NCBI RefSeq assembly: GCF_030464885.1
Contig: NZ_JALPRJ010000059.1
Location: 1 to 52,125, forward strand
DNA length: 52,125 bases
Source: Caballeronia sp. SEWSISQ10-4 2
GTDB lineage: Bacteria; Pseudomonadota; Gammaproteobacteria; Burkholderiales; Burkholderiaceae
Reading direction: 5' to 3'
Shown here piece by piece: positions 1 to 8,402 of this stretch. Within the stretch, counting starts at the first letter, position 1. Each line of letters opens with the position of its first letter. The position numbers and the translations under genes are program-made. The notes below the pieces were generated by a model. That model searched no databases. It was not told the DNA's origin and was given only the letters and a program-made list of their open reading frames with translations.

Positions 1-188
1 AGAGTGCCATGTCTGTCAACGCATTTCTTGCTAATAAAAAGAAGTATTCCTACCGCTGCATCATCCCGATCAAGCCTGAACACATCGACGCGTGGCTCAA
101 TCCAGACCCTGCGAACCTCGCGGCGCAGTACGCCATTCTCGATGATCGTAATAGGCCGTATTACGAGTACCGAATGGCAGCCTGAACC
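1..188 (+). CDS. C-terminal fragment of an unidentified protein (possible SRAP-type)
   Basis: A reading frame is open from the left edge to a TGA at 186-188 and is cut by the window, so only about 61 C-terminal residues are visible. It contains a stretch reading CIIPIKPEHIDAWLNPDP and ends in YYEYRMAA. The pattern of a hydrophobic strand, a PE and then DAWL loosely recalls the C-terminal part of SOS response-associated peptidases (YedK/HMCES, which crosslink to abasic sites), but the conserved N-terminal Cys2 region is not in view. An ATG at 9-11 could also start a 59-residue protein, though no clear ribosome binding site is visible. The family assignment is a weak guess; that the frame is coding is more likely, judging from its residue composition. 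Confidence 0.35.
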
Positions 189-233
189 AGACCGCTGATA
201 TGTTGAAGACAGGTTGTTCCGAAGGAGTGTCGA

Positions 234-620
234 ATGGATACGTTTCTCGGTGCACCAGAAACAGCCGATGACTGGATGGGTACGGCATACGCGGACGATG
301 CCGAAGGTGCCGTTGCATTGAGGCGATTGCTACACGATACCGGGCTGATTCCGCCTGAGCATATTGTGTTCGGCGTCGATCTTTGGCTTACCGATGACGG
401 CGGTGGTAAGCCGAAACACAAAGCGCCGTATGTCGAAGTGTTCGTGCTCGACACCACGGGTTTCACGAACCCGGAATCGGCGGTCGCTCACGCGCTGAAG
501 TCCGGGGATTTGCACCTCGGACATTTTTTCGTCGAACTAAAGCCCGAAGAGGTTTCCCACTTTTTCAGACGCTGTCGGATAAGTCTGGTGCCGCGGGAGA
601 TCTTTACCGCAGGCGCCTAG
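234..620 (+). CDS. hypothetical protein, 128 residues
   Basis: I do not recognise this family. The ATG is preceded by GGAG with six bases between, which supports the start. The product is small, acidic in its N-terminal half, and has no signal peptide or membrane segment. Visible features are a strand-like YVEVFVLDTTGF near residues 65-76 and a C-terminal HFFVELKPEEVSHFF. It lies 45 bases after the preceding truncated gene in the same direction, so the two may be co-transcribed. Its role is unknown. Confidence 0.55.
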   Translation: MDTFLGAPETADDWMGTAYADDAEGAVALRRLLHDTGLIPPEHIVFGVDLWLTDDGGGKPKHKAPYVEVFVLDTTGFTNPESAVAHALKSGDLHLGHFFVELKPEEVSHFFRRCRISLVPREIFTAGA

Positions 621-937
621 ACTGGTTGCACTTCCGCCTAATCTATCGCCGCTTCGGATCAATCCGTCGAAGTGACTTTGACCGTCACAGTTCGATCGAA
701 GCGATTGCTTCAACGTATTCAACGCCATTAAATTTCTCTTTGGTGGATAACACAGATGCGATCTTGCCACGTCACTCGTGGCTCAGCCTCTGGCGTCCCA
801 TCCCGGCTCATCCTCGGGCATCAGAGCCCGTCGGGACCGTTACGCGGCGATTCGACGAATTTGCGGCATGCTGCACATTGGGACCGTAAAATATTCACGG
901 ACATTATTTTGACGCAAAAAACTAAACTGACCTGCGA
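621..937. other. intergenic stretch, no gene seen
   Basis: About 317 bases between two plus-strand genes. Open frames here are short and have unlikely composition. No terminator hairpin with a T-run or clear promoter stood out. It probably carries the promoter of the HEPN gene that follows, but I cannot point to it. Confidence 0.4.
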
Positions 938-2233
938 ATGACACTCAATCTCCATGAAAATTGTTTGGCGCAGTTAGCCGCAACGCTGACACAAGCGCTC
1001 GGTCAGATCGAAGTCCGAAACCGAATGTTCTTAGGCTCAGGTGCATCGGATCGCCTTATCGGGCTCGACGCTATCTTGCCGCAGACAGGTAAAGTTCAGG
1101 AAGCGTTAAAAAAATACATCGGTGAATCGCCATTCGTCGACTTCGTGTCGGAAACTCTCTCCCGAGAGCTCTTTGAGCAACAGGTGTATGAAAGTGGCGA
1201 AGTCAAACCGCTGTCAGAAATCGAACCCTACGCAGATCTCGGCTCACTAGCATCCAGGCTAGTAACTGAGTTCAATTCGCTGCCTTGGCAATACACTGTC
1301 ACAGCAGCGCTGCCCGCTGCGTTTAGCCGTCTATTCTGCGAGCATGTCGGGCAGTTCGATATCTCGGATACCATTTCGATCCGAAAAGGCGAATCCCTGA
1401 AAGATGAGTTTCCGTTAATTTCTGGAATTGCAAAACGGGATGAAGCCATCGCCGGCGGTGGTCTGCTCTCCAGTCAAACCCCAGCCGAATGGAAAAATGA
1501 CACCGCATATCTACAGATAAGAATCGCTGGCTTCTGTGGCAAATACTCTGCTACCGAGCCGCAAAGGCAGGCAATCGATACGATCAGATCATTTTTTGGC
1601 ATTTGCATTGCACAACGTCTAATGAAGCCCATCTGGACCTACAACTTGTACTCCACGCCTGAAAAATACTACGTACACAGGCATATAGATGGCAACTGGA
1701 TCCCTCAGGAAGCGGAGAATCTGGAGACGCGTCACTCCGAGCTAATACGCTGTCTGGTCATGGACGACCTGAATGGCCATTCGGGCACAGACGAGAGTTT
1801 CGTGCGTCGCATTAAGATAGAACTCAACACTATGAGTGCGATCTACAGAAACGCAGAGCGCGCGAAGCACCTCATCCTTGCCGCACAATGGCTTCTCGAC
1901 AGCTATTGCGGCAACGATGAGCTGCTCCAATTCGTCCAAGCCGCGGTCGTTGTTGAGATTCTTCTCGGCGATAAAGCCTCATCTGACCAGACCGGTTTGG
2001 GCGAGCTACTATCAAACCGCTGTGCTTACCTTATCGCGAAAACTCATACTCAAAGAGCAGAGATACTTGTTCAATTCCGCCAAATCTACGATATTCGGTC
2101 CAAGATTGTTCACCGCGGTAAAAGCCGACTTACAGTCTTTGAGCGAAGCCTACTTGGCAAGCTGCGGTGGCTGTGCTTTCGCATCATTCAAGAAGAAGCA
2201 CAATTGATCGAAACGGACGAGAAAGAGGAATAG
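938..2233 (+). CDS. HEPN (Apea-type) domain protein, putative RNase
   Basis: A 431-residue protein. Its last 100 residues look like the Apea-type HEPN domain: a helix followed by FRQIYDIRSKIVHRG, which holds the R-x4-H motif (RSKIVH) that forms the active site of HEPN ribonucleases. The N-terminal 300 residues are not recognisable and may sense a trigger. No membrane segment or signal peptide is seen, so it is probably cytosolic. No Shine-Dalgarno sequence is obvious before the ATG, so the start is uncertain. HEPN proteins of this type are common in abortive-infection and toxin-antitoxin systems; here the gene precedes an unknown gene and a SIR2 gene on the same strand. The HEPN call rests on the motif and its C-terminal position; a defence role is inferred. 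Confidence 0.65.
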   Translation: MTLNLHENCLAQLAATLTQALGQIEVRNRMFLGSGASDRLIGLDAILPQTGKVQEALKKYIGESPFVDFVSETLSRELFEQQVYESGEVKPLSEIEPYADLGSLASRLVTEFNSLPWQYTVTAALPAAFSRLFCEHVGQFDISDTISIRKGESLKDEFPLISGIAKRDEAIAGGGLLSSQTPAEWKNDTAYLQIRIAGFCGKYSATEPQRQAIDTIRSFFGICIAQRLMKPIWTYNLYSTPEKYYVHRHIDGNWIPQEAENLETRHSELIRCLVMDDLNGHSGTDESFVRRIKIELNTMSAIYRNAERAKHLILAAQWLLDSYCGNDELLQFVQAAVVVEILLGDKASSDQTGLGELLSNRCAYLIAKTHTQRAEILVQFRQIYDIRSKIVHRGKSRLTVFERSLLGKLRWLCFRIIQEEAQLIETDEKEE

Positions 2234-2374
2234 GCGTAAGAAGGCCGGCGGGGGTATTTCTGTAATGCATAGCCGGACACCGGGAACTACCCGTAAACGT
2301 ATCCTTGGGCGGTCGTAGGATCGCCCGTCCTGGACGCAACAATTTGGGCTGCACAATCAACGGCGGAAACGAAT

Positions 2375-3562
2375 ATGTTCGAGAAGGTCGTCCTGAGACG
2401 GGCGGAAAACGGGAGTTTGGTGACGGTCGGCCAGATCGCAGAGGCGCTTCTCTACTATCAGGGCGTCCATCTTGTCCTTGACCCCGGCACGCTTGTGGGG
2501 CTTGCACACCAAATCGGTCTTCCGCGCCTAAAGACCCTTCTCGACCTTCCACAGGTGAGTGCGGTGTTTTGCGACGAGATTCTCGCCACGGTCACAAACA
2601 AAGTAGGGGTAACTGAGTTCTACGACTTCGCCGCGGTAACTATGTCCGGGCACGAAAAAGGCAAATTGGCGACACCATACGATCGAATCGCTTTACAACT
2701 AGAGCGCAAGGGATTCGCTCGCAAGGACGCGCGAAAGTTCTCGTTGTGGTTTATAGATCTGGTCGTCGCACGGAAGCTTTCGGGAAACCACTTTGTAAAG
2801 GGGGGTATCCCCGAGGCGGCTCGATCTGATCTCGGCGACGATGTGTATATGCAAACCGCAATTCGGCAGGCAATTCTCCACGCTGATGATCGGTATTTTG
2901 ATGGCGACCGATCACTGAGTATTGAGCTTCTTCGGTTACCTAATGGGGTGTGCGCCTTCTCGGACATCGATTTTGGGGAAATTAACACGCATCGCAACGC
3001 TAAGGCGCCGCCTCAGGAGGCAGTGACGATCGCCAATCTTTTGACCACGATTCTTGAGGCGCGAGCAGATTTGGCAATGGCGTCTCACTATAGTGGTGAC
3101 TTCGTGACTTCGGAGGTTGCCTCGTCTCTGATCCGTCTTCGATACGTCGAACTGCTTCAGAGCACAAAGGAGCACGCGGATTCCCAACAAAAGTTCGTCG
3201 ATGTCAATCTTCCAGATGCACCCAGCTTAGCCGAATGCATAGACTCTGGAGAACGCTCATTCGATGAATTCCTGCAATTGCTGAGCAGCGCTAGCCGATT
3301 CAAGAACTGGATTACTTCAGTGAATATCGATGAGAATTTGGTCTCAGCATATATGAAAGCAATTTTGTCCGAGGACCAGGTCCAAGGCATAAAGGGAAAA
3401 ACTCTTCGATATGCATTGACGACAGGGGCGGGCTTCATGAACCCAGTTGTCGGAGTGCTGACCAGCCTAGCGGATACATTTCTTATCGAAAAGCTACTAA
3501 GTGGATGGCGCCCGAACCACTTTGTAGCTAAGAAGCTTGATCCGTTTGTTCGCGTCTACTAA
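2375..3562 (+). CDS. hypothetical protein, 395 residues
   Basis: I do not recognise this family. It follows the HEPN gene on the same strand after 141 bases. The N-terminus (QIAEALLYYQGVHLVLDPGT) is followed by a mixed alpha/beta region with acidic residues (CDEI near 66-69). The C-terminus has a glycine-rich hydrophobic stretch (AGFMNPVVGVLTSLADTFLI, about 352-371) that could pack in a membrane or a protein core, then a conserved-looking RPNHFVAKKLDPFV tail. No catalytic motif stands out. Its position between HEPN and SIR2 genes makes it a candidate sensor or third component of one system, but this is inference. Confidence 0.65.
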   Translation: MFEKVVLRRAENGSLVTVGQIAEALLYYQGVHLVLDPGTLVGLAHQIGLPRLKTLLDLPQVSAVFCDEILATVTNKVGVTEFYDFAAVTMSGHEKGKLATPYDRIALQLERKGFARKDARKFSLWFIDLVVARKLSGNHFVKGGIPEAARSDLGDDVYMQTAIRQAILHADDRYFDGDRSLSIELLRLPNGVCAFSDIDFGEINTHRNAKAPPQEAVTIANLLTTILEARADLAMASHYSGDFVTSEVASSLIRLRYVELLQSTKEHADSQQKFVDVNLPDAPSLAECIDSGERSFDEFLQLLSSASRFKNWITSVNIDENLVSAYMKAILSEDQVQGIKGKTLRYALTTGAGFMNPVVGVLTSLADTFLIEKLLSGWRPNHFVAKKLDPFVRVY

Positions 3563-3968
3563 ATGGATTAGCGGATAAACGATTGTCTCATGGCAATCTC
3601 ACCTAGCATCACCGTAAGTGATGACCCGCCTGGGGATAACGACAGGCAAAGACCGCGCCACAAACGGACCTTCACCAAACGCAATTGAATCGTGGACAAT
3701 CCATGCCTCTAAATTCCCGGAGCAGAGACGCGATGACCAATACTCGCAAAATCCTGGCGGCTACGGGGTTACTATGCGTTATTCTAATTTCCGGGGGGCA
3801 CCGTGCGAAAGTCCTTCTATCCGACGAACGTCCCTGATCGGCCTGAAGCGCTGCGCGAGTCGGTATCCTACCCAAGGCATGGCAGCCGGACGATAACAAT
3901 CGACACTGGGCATTCATCGTGGGAAATGGGGACGCAGTTTCATATCGTTAATTTTTGAAGGTTTTCCT
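3563..3968. other. intergenic stretch upstream of the SIR2 gene
   Basis: About 406 bases with no convincing gene. Open frames here have shadow-like composition. The right end carries the ribosome binding site (GAAGG) of the SIR2 gene. The length suggests that the SIR2 gene has its own promoter and is not tightly coupled to the two genes before it. Confidence 0.4.
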
Positions 3969-5195
3969 ATGCAAGCGCTGTTTCTGGGTGCAGGGGCGTC
4001 ATTCGATTGTGGAATGCAGTTGGTTAGTGAGTTGACCGCAGAATTGAAAAGATGGCTTCCGAAAGAAAAGCTAGAGAGCTTTAATGCGTTATGGCGGGCA
4101 CAGGGAGGGGGCTGGAGCGACGACTTGATTTCGATGCTTGTTTCGTTCCTGAGTAACAAAGATATGCATTATGAAAACATTATTGGTGCAGTCGAAGTTG
4201 CGTTTTCCCGTGAGAGGGATCAAGAGAAACGTCGAAATTTACACGCAATAAATGGATTCCTGCTCCAAGCAGTTCGTGGTCTTTTGATGGAGCGGCAAAT
4301 AAAAAATCTCGCTTTTTCAGCCTGCGTCTTAGATGATTTTAGTGGAATCACCAAATTGGTCGAAGAGAATAAACCCTTATGGATATTTTCAATAAATCAC
4401 GATCTCATAATAGAGTTGCTAGCCGGAAAATTCTCTATCCCAATAAGATCAGGTTTTAAAGAGGCTGTCGAAATAGAAATGGGAGCCGGTGATGGAGAAT
4501 CAAAGAGTGTAAGTTTCGAGCGCCTACCTCGCGCTAGCATCGAGGCAAACGACTATCACTTCTTCAAGCCTGGCGAGGCAGGTATAAATCTTATAAAAAT
4601 ACATGGCGCGTTAGATATTTTTGCACAGGGTGACGAGTTAAGTTACGTTAAGATTGCTGCGAAAAATGGCGACCCTAGCTCGTATGCTCAGCAGCTCGCC
4701 TTAATAAGCTCAATCGATCTAGCGCTGGGGAAAAGGGATGGCGTTCGCGCGATAAATGAAAATATCTACATTGATTCCCATGGTGAAATACAATTTCTGC
4801 GGAATACGCTGCTTTCGGGGGCGCACAAATTTACACCACAGGCGCATCAACTTGCGCCACCTGAATTTATGGAACTGTTTCGCCGATATGTTAACTATGC
4901 ATCGGAACTGATATGCATTGGTTATGGATTTGGCGATCGACACATTGACGAAACTTTGGTTGATTGGCTTTCGCTATCTGGAGATCGACAACTGAAAATC
5001 GTAAATCCTGGAATGTCCAACTGCCCGAGTAGGTTCGGACATCTTTGCAATCGAGTTTCTCTGGCTCAACACGGTGCTACCGAATACTTCCTAAACCTGA
5101 GGGGCGATTCAGGTACGTACACTCAGAAAGCCATGCGGGCGATTCGGACGAGAAAAAGGGTTCAGATGATGAATGAACTTCTCGGGAAGCACTAG
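3969..5195 (+). CDS. SIR2-like domain protein, putative NADase
   Basis: A 408-residue protein with the hallmarks of the SIR2-like (SIR2_2) fold. LFLGAGASFDCG at residues 4-15 is the NAD-binding glycine loop. SINHDLIIELL near 140 replaces the usual TTNYD block. KIHGALD near 215 supplies the candidate catalytic histidine, and CIGYGFGDRHIDETL near 317-331 matches the conserved GYSFGD block. Such domains in defence genes (ThsA, DSR1/DSR2, SIR2-Argonaute partners) degrade NAD+ once a phage is sensed. The start has GAAGG eight bases upstream. The gene is clearly A+T-richer than the core genes, as expected of a transferred gene. The next gene (DUF3644/HEPN) is convergent, 71 bases away. No second domain such as TIR or a nuclease is recognisable in the C-terminal 80 residues. 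Confidence 0.8.
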   Translation: MQALFLGAGASFDCGMQLVSELTAELKRWLPKEKLESFNALWRAQGGGWSDDLISMLVSFLSNKDMHYENIIGAVEVAFSRERDQEKRRNLHAINGFLLQAVRGLLMERQIKNLAFSACVLDDFSGITKLVEENKPLWIFSINHDLIIELLAGKFSIPIRSGFKEAVEIEMGAGDGESKSVSFERLPRASIEANDYHFFKPGEAGINLIKIHGALDIFAQGDELSYVKIAAKNGDPSSYAQQLALISSIDLALGKRDGVRAINENIYIDSHGEIQFLRNTLLSGAHKFTPQAHQLAPPEFMELFRRYVNYASELICIGYGFGDRHIDETLVDWLSLSGDRQLKIVNPGMSNCPSRFGHLCNRVSLAQHGATEYFLNLRGDSGTYTQKAMRAIRTRKRVQMMNELLGKH

Positions 5196-5266
5196 CGTTA
5201 CGCTTTCCTCCGTTAGCCCAAACAACCCTATCTCACTATGGCGACACACCTCTTAGGAAGTTGCTG

Positions 5267-6259
5267 CTACTGTTGCTTGAGTTCGGGCTGGTGTTGGCAA
5301 TGATTTGTCACATACTCAAGCCAGGAATCGTACCAATACCAATGACCTGCTACCGATGTGCCGAAATGCTTTTTCAGGTCTTTCGCGTTTTCTTTCTTCC
5401 AGAGGGTAGTGTGGTCATGCATGGTAAAATTTTTAAAGCCTCTATCCTTTATTAGTTCGATTATTTGCGAAGGCAGATATTTCGTTTTTTCGGTTTCTTT
5501 GATCACAGCGTAATGCTGATTTACATCTTTCGCCAGATCAGAGTCAGATTTAATGAACTCAATGACTTTGTCTGCCTGTCCTTTCTTATTTACACTCTTA
5601 GGGACAAATAAGACGCGATAAGCGAATCTAGGATCATTAAAAACGTCTTCGGTTAGCTTGGCGTCAAATGCGTTTATATAGGCTCGGATATGAGCAGGCA
5701 GGCCTTTTGCATCGTCCAAGGTCTTTACCTGCTCGGTATCAATAGAGGAAAATTGCAGGCTGAACGATAAGTGTTTGTCAATGCCGTGTGCGTCGCCAAA
5801 TAGTTTTTTGACCAGATCGTTGTAGTTGAGGCAACACGCCTGAAATCGAGCGCTCAGTTGTTCGTCAAGCCGCGTGGTCATTTGATGCTCGATTTCATGT
5901 CGCAGCCCAATTAGAAAGGCCAGGTTCGTCGCGCTGCTCTCTTCAACAGGTGAATCTCCAATTTTCAGGCACTGTGCGAGGTCCCAATACCTAAAAGCAC
6001 CTTGACCTGTACGTTCGAAAATCCTACGTGCACCGGCAATTTTGTGATACCGGTATTCAACGCCTTTTTTCCGGTAGTGCGCATGAAGTAAATACGTCCA
6101 TGCGATAACCATCAAAACAATAAACGTCTCAGACTTAAATGTGATCGACGGACTGTTAAAGATCTGAACTGCGGATAATGCTGCTTCGCGAGATTTTTTG
6201 ATCAATTCATTTGCTATTGACCCAACCGTCCTTACCCGCTTGTTTGCTGCCTTTGCCAA
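5267..6259 (-). CDS. DUF3644-like protein with a HEPN-type R-x4-H motif
   Basis: A 330-residue protein. Residues 33-62 (VQIFNSPSITFKSETFIVLM then AWTYLLHA) match my memory of the DUF3644 family, whose members have this N-P-x-x-x-F/Y-x-x-E-x-F pattern followed by an AW-x-x-L-x-x-A helix. Near residue 122 is LRHEIEHQ, an R-x4-H motif like that of HEPN ribonucleases. The TTG start has AAGGAG six bases upstream, so translation from TTG is well supported. The C-terminal part contains KYLPSQIIELIKDRGFKNFT and HTTLWK, resembling a small DNA- or ligand-binding helix-turn-helix region. It is convergent with the SIR2 gene. The family call is moderately sure; RNase activity is inferred from the motif only. 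Confidence 0.6.
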   Translation of the reverse strand: MAKAANKRVRTVGSIANELIKKSREAALSAVQIFNSPSITFKSETFIVLMVIAWTYLLHAHYRKKGVEYRYHKIAGARRIFERTGQGAFRYWDLAQCLKIGDSPVEESSATNLAFLIGLRHEIEHQMTTRLDEQLSARFQACCLNYNDLVKKLFGDAHGIDKHLSFSLQFSSIDTEQVKTLDDAKGLPAHIRAYINAFDAKLTEDVFNDPRFAYRVLFVPKSVNKKGQADKVIEFIKSDSDLAKDVNQHYAVIKETEKTKYLPSQIIELIKDRGFKNFTMHDHTTLWKKENAKDLKKHFGTSVAGHWYWYDSWLEYVTNHCQHQPELKQQ

Positions 6260-6560
6260 GTTGGTCTCCTTGTAATTTTATAGCATGCTTTTCTCGCCAT
6301 TGCCGAACGGTCATTGCGTGAGGGCTTCTCGCATTTCAGGGTTAATCAGCATTTCGAACAGTATATGCGATGCGGCGGAGAGAACTGCAACGCAGACGTT
6401 CAGATCGGAAAAAGTCAGCGGTACTAGTATCGCGGGCTTTTCGCGCGTGAGAAGGTACTAAGCGGGGGTAGATTAGCAAGCGAACGTCGCTGAATCACTC
6501 GACTGATACTTCGCTGCCGGACTACATGGGCGCGCCTCGGGTTATCTTTAGACGACGACA
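6260..6560. other. intergenic stretch, no gene seen
   Basis: About 300 bases between two minus-strand genes. It holds the AAGGAG of the DUF3644-like gene at its left end and probably that gene's promoter. No hairpin followed by a T-run, repeat or small gene with a convincing start was seen. Confidence 0.35.
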
Positions 6561-7352
6561 CTACATCGTCAGATGCCAGTGCGGAGGGGTGCTTTCTAAC
6601 GCGACGCGAAAGCCGAGACCAGTAGCAGTTGCCTTAAAGAACGCCTTCTCTTCGCTCGACATCGAGGTGCTATTGACATCAACGGTACGTCCCTCGCGAT
6701 GTGTTGCGTGGGGGGGCGCCCATGTACTATGGAAGTCATAAAGGCCCCCATCGTGCAAACTCATATCATTAACGAACAGATTTTTGCCAAATTTCGCGTG
6801 AAATTGCGCACCCAGTTGCTGAATTTTCTGCACTAATGCCGGCAAACCGAAATGATTGCCGGGATGCTCAGGCATCCCTCCGGTCAATGTGAGACCGACG
6901 CCACCCGTGAGCGCGGTAAATCCCGGTATATGGACTCGGTTCTGGCCAGTAGTACTTCCCCCTTTCGAGGCGACGCCAGTGATCTCGATCGTTCCAGCGG
7001 CATCGGGGGCGGTGAAAACCACCGGTTCATTTTGGGGGTATTTCGTACCAAGAATGATCGAGGTACGACTCAGGGAACCGGTCGGGCCACCGGCGTGGAT
7101 ATGTCCTCCGCTATTCGGAACGCGATTCAACGAAAGCGTCATCGTCGCTCCGGCGGGGCCAGAGTAATACCACGTAATCTGGCTGCCGGGGCGGACATCC
7201 CCGACTGGGATTGATGCAAATGCCTCGCCTGTCTGGAGCGGGAAAACATCAGCGCCGAGCTGGTCCCTATTTGCGATAAGCATCTGGACCGGCGCTGTTG
7301 TCAAGACCTCGCCGCTGGGGGCGGGACTCTTCGCGGATTTAGCTTTTGCCAC
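6561..7352 (-). CDS. M15/M74-type (LAS) metallopeptidase-like protein
   Basis: A 263-residue protein. The C-terminal half carries zinc-site motifs of the LAS peptidase group (D-Ala-D-Ala peptidases and MepA-like murein endopeptidases): HATHREGRTVDVN, giving an H-x6-D pair, and the terminal HWHLTM, giving H-x-H. It also has the NDMSLHDGGLYD segment seen around the first strand of such domains. The N-terminal half (about 20-150) is glycine/threonine-rich and beta-like with no recognised family, perhaps a wall- or sugar-binding domain. The GTG start has a near-perfect AAGGAGG six bases upstream. There is no signal peptide, so it is either cytosolic, exported by a special route, or released on lysis. 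It might be a lysin relic of a prophage or an effector; context does not decide. Confidence 0.55.
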   Translation of the reverse strand: MAKAKSAKSPAPSGEVLTTAPVQMLIANRDQLGADVFPLQTGEAFASIPVGDVRPGSQITWYYSGPAGATMTLSLNRVPNSGGHIHAGGPTGSLSRTSIILGTKYPQNEPVVFTAPDAAGTIEITGVASKGGSTTGQNRVHIPGFTALTGGVGLTLTGGMPEHPGNHFGLPALVQKIQQLGAQFHAKFGKNLFVNDMSLHDGGLYDFHSTWAPPHATHREGRTVDVNSTSMSSEEKAFFKATATGLGFRVALESTPPHWHLTM

Positions 7353-7841
7353 AGGTGCCTCCTTTTTATTTCACTTTAGCTCGCCGAGGTCGATTCATTC
7401 TTCATTCATGGGGAGCGGTGCATTTGGCGGGAGGCGAGCCCTTGCGAAGGACAATGGATACTATCGGTTCTCAAATTTGCGGCATAGATAGGTAACCGAA
7501 ATGAGCATTTCGCGGCACAGCTATTCACGCATTGGTCAAACTAACTTTGACCGTCCTCAGTCCGACCGACGTTGTTGAAAAAGTCGCCGCGTGGAATTGC
7601 CGCGCCGCAGGCAAAAATTTCGAGCTTTCAGATCGGGCTACAAGCCACTCGTAAGCCTTGGTTAGGGGTAGACTAAACGACCCATGAAAATCTTGCGGAA
7701 CGAATTGACACAGACTTTGCCAACAGCATCGACCCGAACATGACATTCGGGTGGCAAGCCTGTTGACACAAAACCGTCGGTCAGGTCGAGTTGCACCCTG
7801 CAAGTGCTTCAAAACACCACTATCTTGGTGAGATCTGCCAT
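7353..7841. other. intergenic stretch, no gene seen
   Basis: About 489 bases. A minus-strand frame at 7525-7872 (115 residues) is open but overlaps the end of the next gene, has no ribosome binding site and an unlikely composition, so I leave it out. The left end carries the strong AAGGAGG of the peptidase gene. Some decayed mobile DNA may be here, but nothing is recognisable. Confidence 0.35.
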
Positions 7842-8096
7842 TTAAGCTTGTTGGCAGTCTGGCCAATCGCAATTTGCCAAAATCCTCGCCCCGTCAACAA
7901 TGATCATCGCTGGGTTTACCTTCCAGTCTGTCTTAGATTTAGTAAAGAGCTTTTTCATTTCTTCCGTCATGAAGGATTCCGACAGCAAGATGGCTTTCAG
8001 TTCCTCTTTGGGCTCGAAAATGGAATCCTTTGTCGACCCATCTGTGTACACAACATGGAATGAAACTGTGGTGACTTTACCGCGCAACTGGTCCAT
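7842..8096 (-). CDS. small hypothetical protein, 84 residues
   Basis: I do not recognise this family. I chose the ATG at 8096 because AAGGA lies five bases upstream; an in-frame TTG at 8153 would add 19 residues but has no such signal. The product reads like a real soluble protein: a strand-rich N-terminus (TVSFHVVYTDGS), a charged helix (PKEELKAILL) and a C-terminal MIIVDGARILANCDWPDC with two cysteines. It may be a modifier or immunity-sized partner, but there is no evidence of function. Confidence 0.5.
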   Translation of the reverse strand: MDQLRGKVTTVSFHVVYTDGSTKDSIFEPKEELKAILLSESFMTEEMKKLFTKSKTDWKVNPAMIIVDGARILANCDWPDCQQA

Positions 8097-8402
8097 ATAC
8101 TTCCTTGAGGTTGGTTGATAGGCGCTGCCGGGAATGTCGGGCAGTCCAAACAAACGTAGGAAAATGCTGTTCGTTTTTCAAGGACGAAATGGCACAAATG
8201 AGCGCTAGCGTACATACGGAAATCGACCGTGCAGTATGTTTCAGAATGGCGGCCGGAATATCTATTCTGTACCGCGACGTATATATTCGCACAATACAAA
8301 GAACTTCGAAGTGCCGGCGGCCCGTTGCGATTCTGTGACATAACTTACGGCGATTTGAACGCGTTCGTATTAATCATCAATCGCCTTGCTGCGGAGTTAG
8401 GT
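8097..8402. other. divergent intergenic region
   Basis: About 306 bases between the starts of the 84-residue protein (minus) and the two-helix membrane protein (plus). It must hold promoters for both. Several A+T-rich hexamers resemble -10 boxes but I could not pair any with a convincing -35 box. Confidence 0.35.

Noticed and set aside
7525..7872. 115-residue minus-strand frame
   Set aside because: Overlaps the end of the 84-residue gene, has no start signal and an unlikely residue mix.
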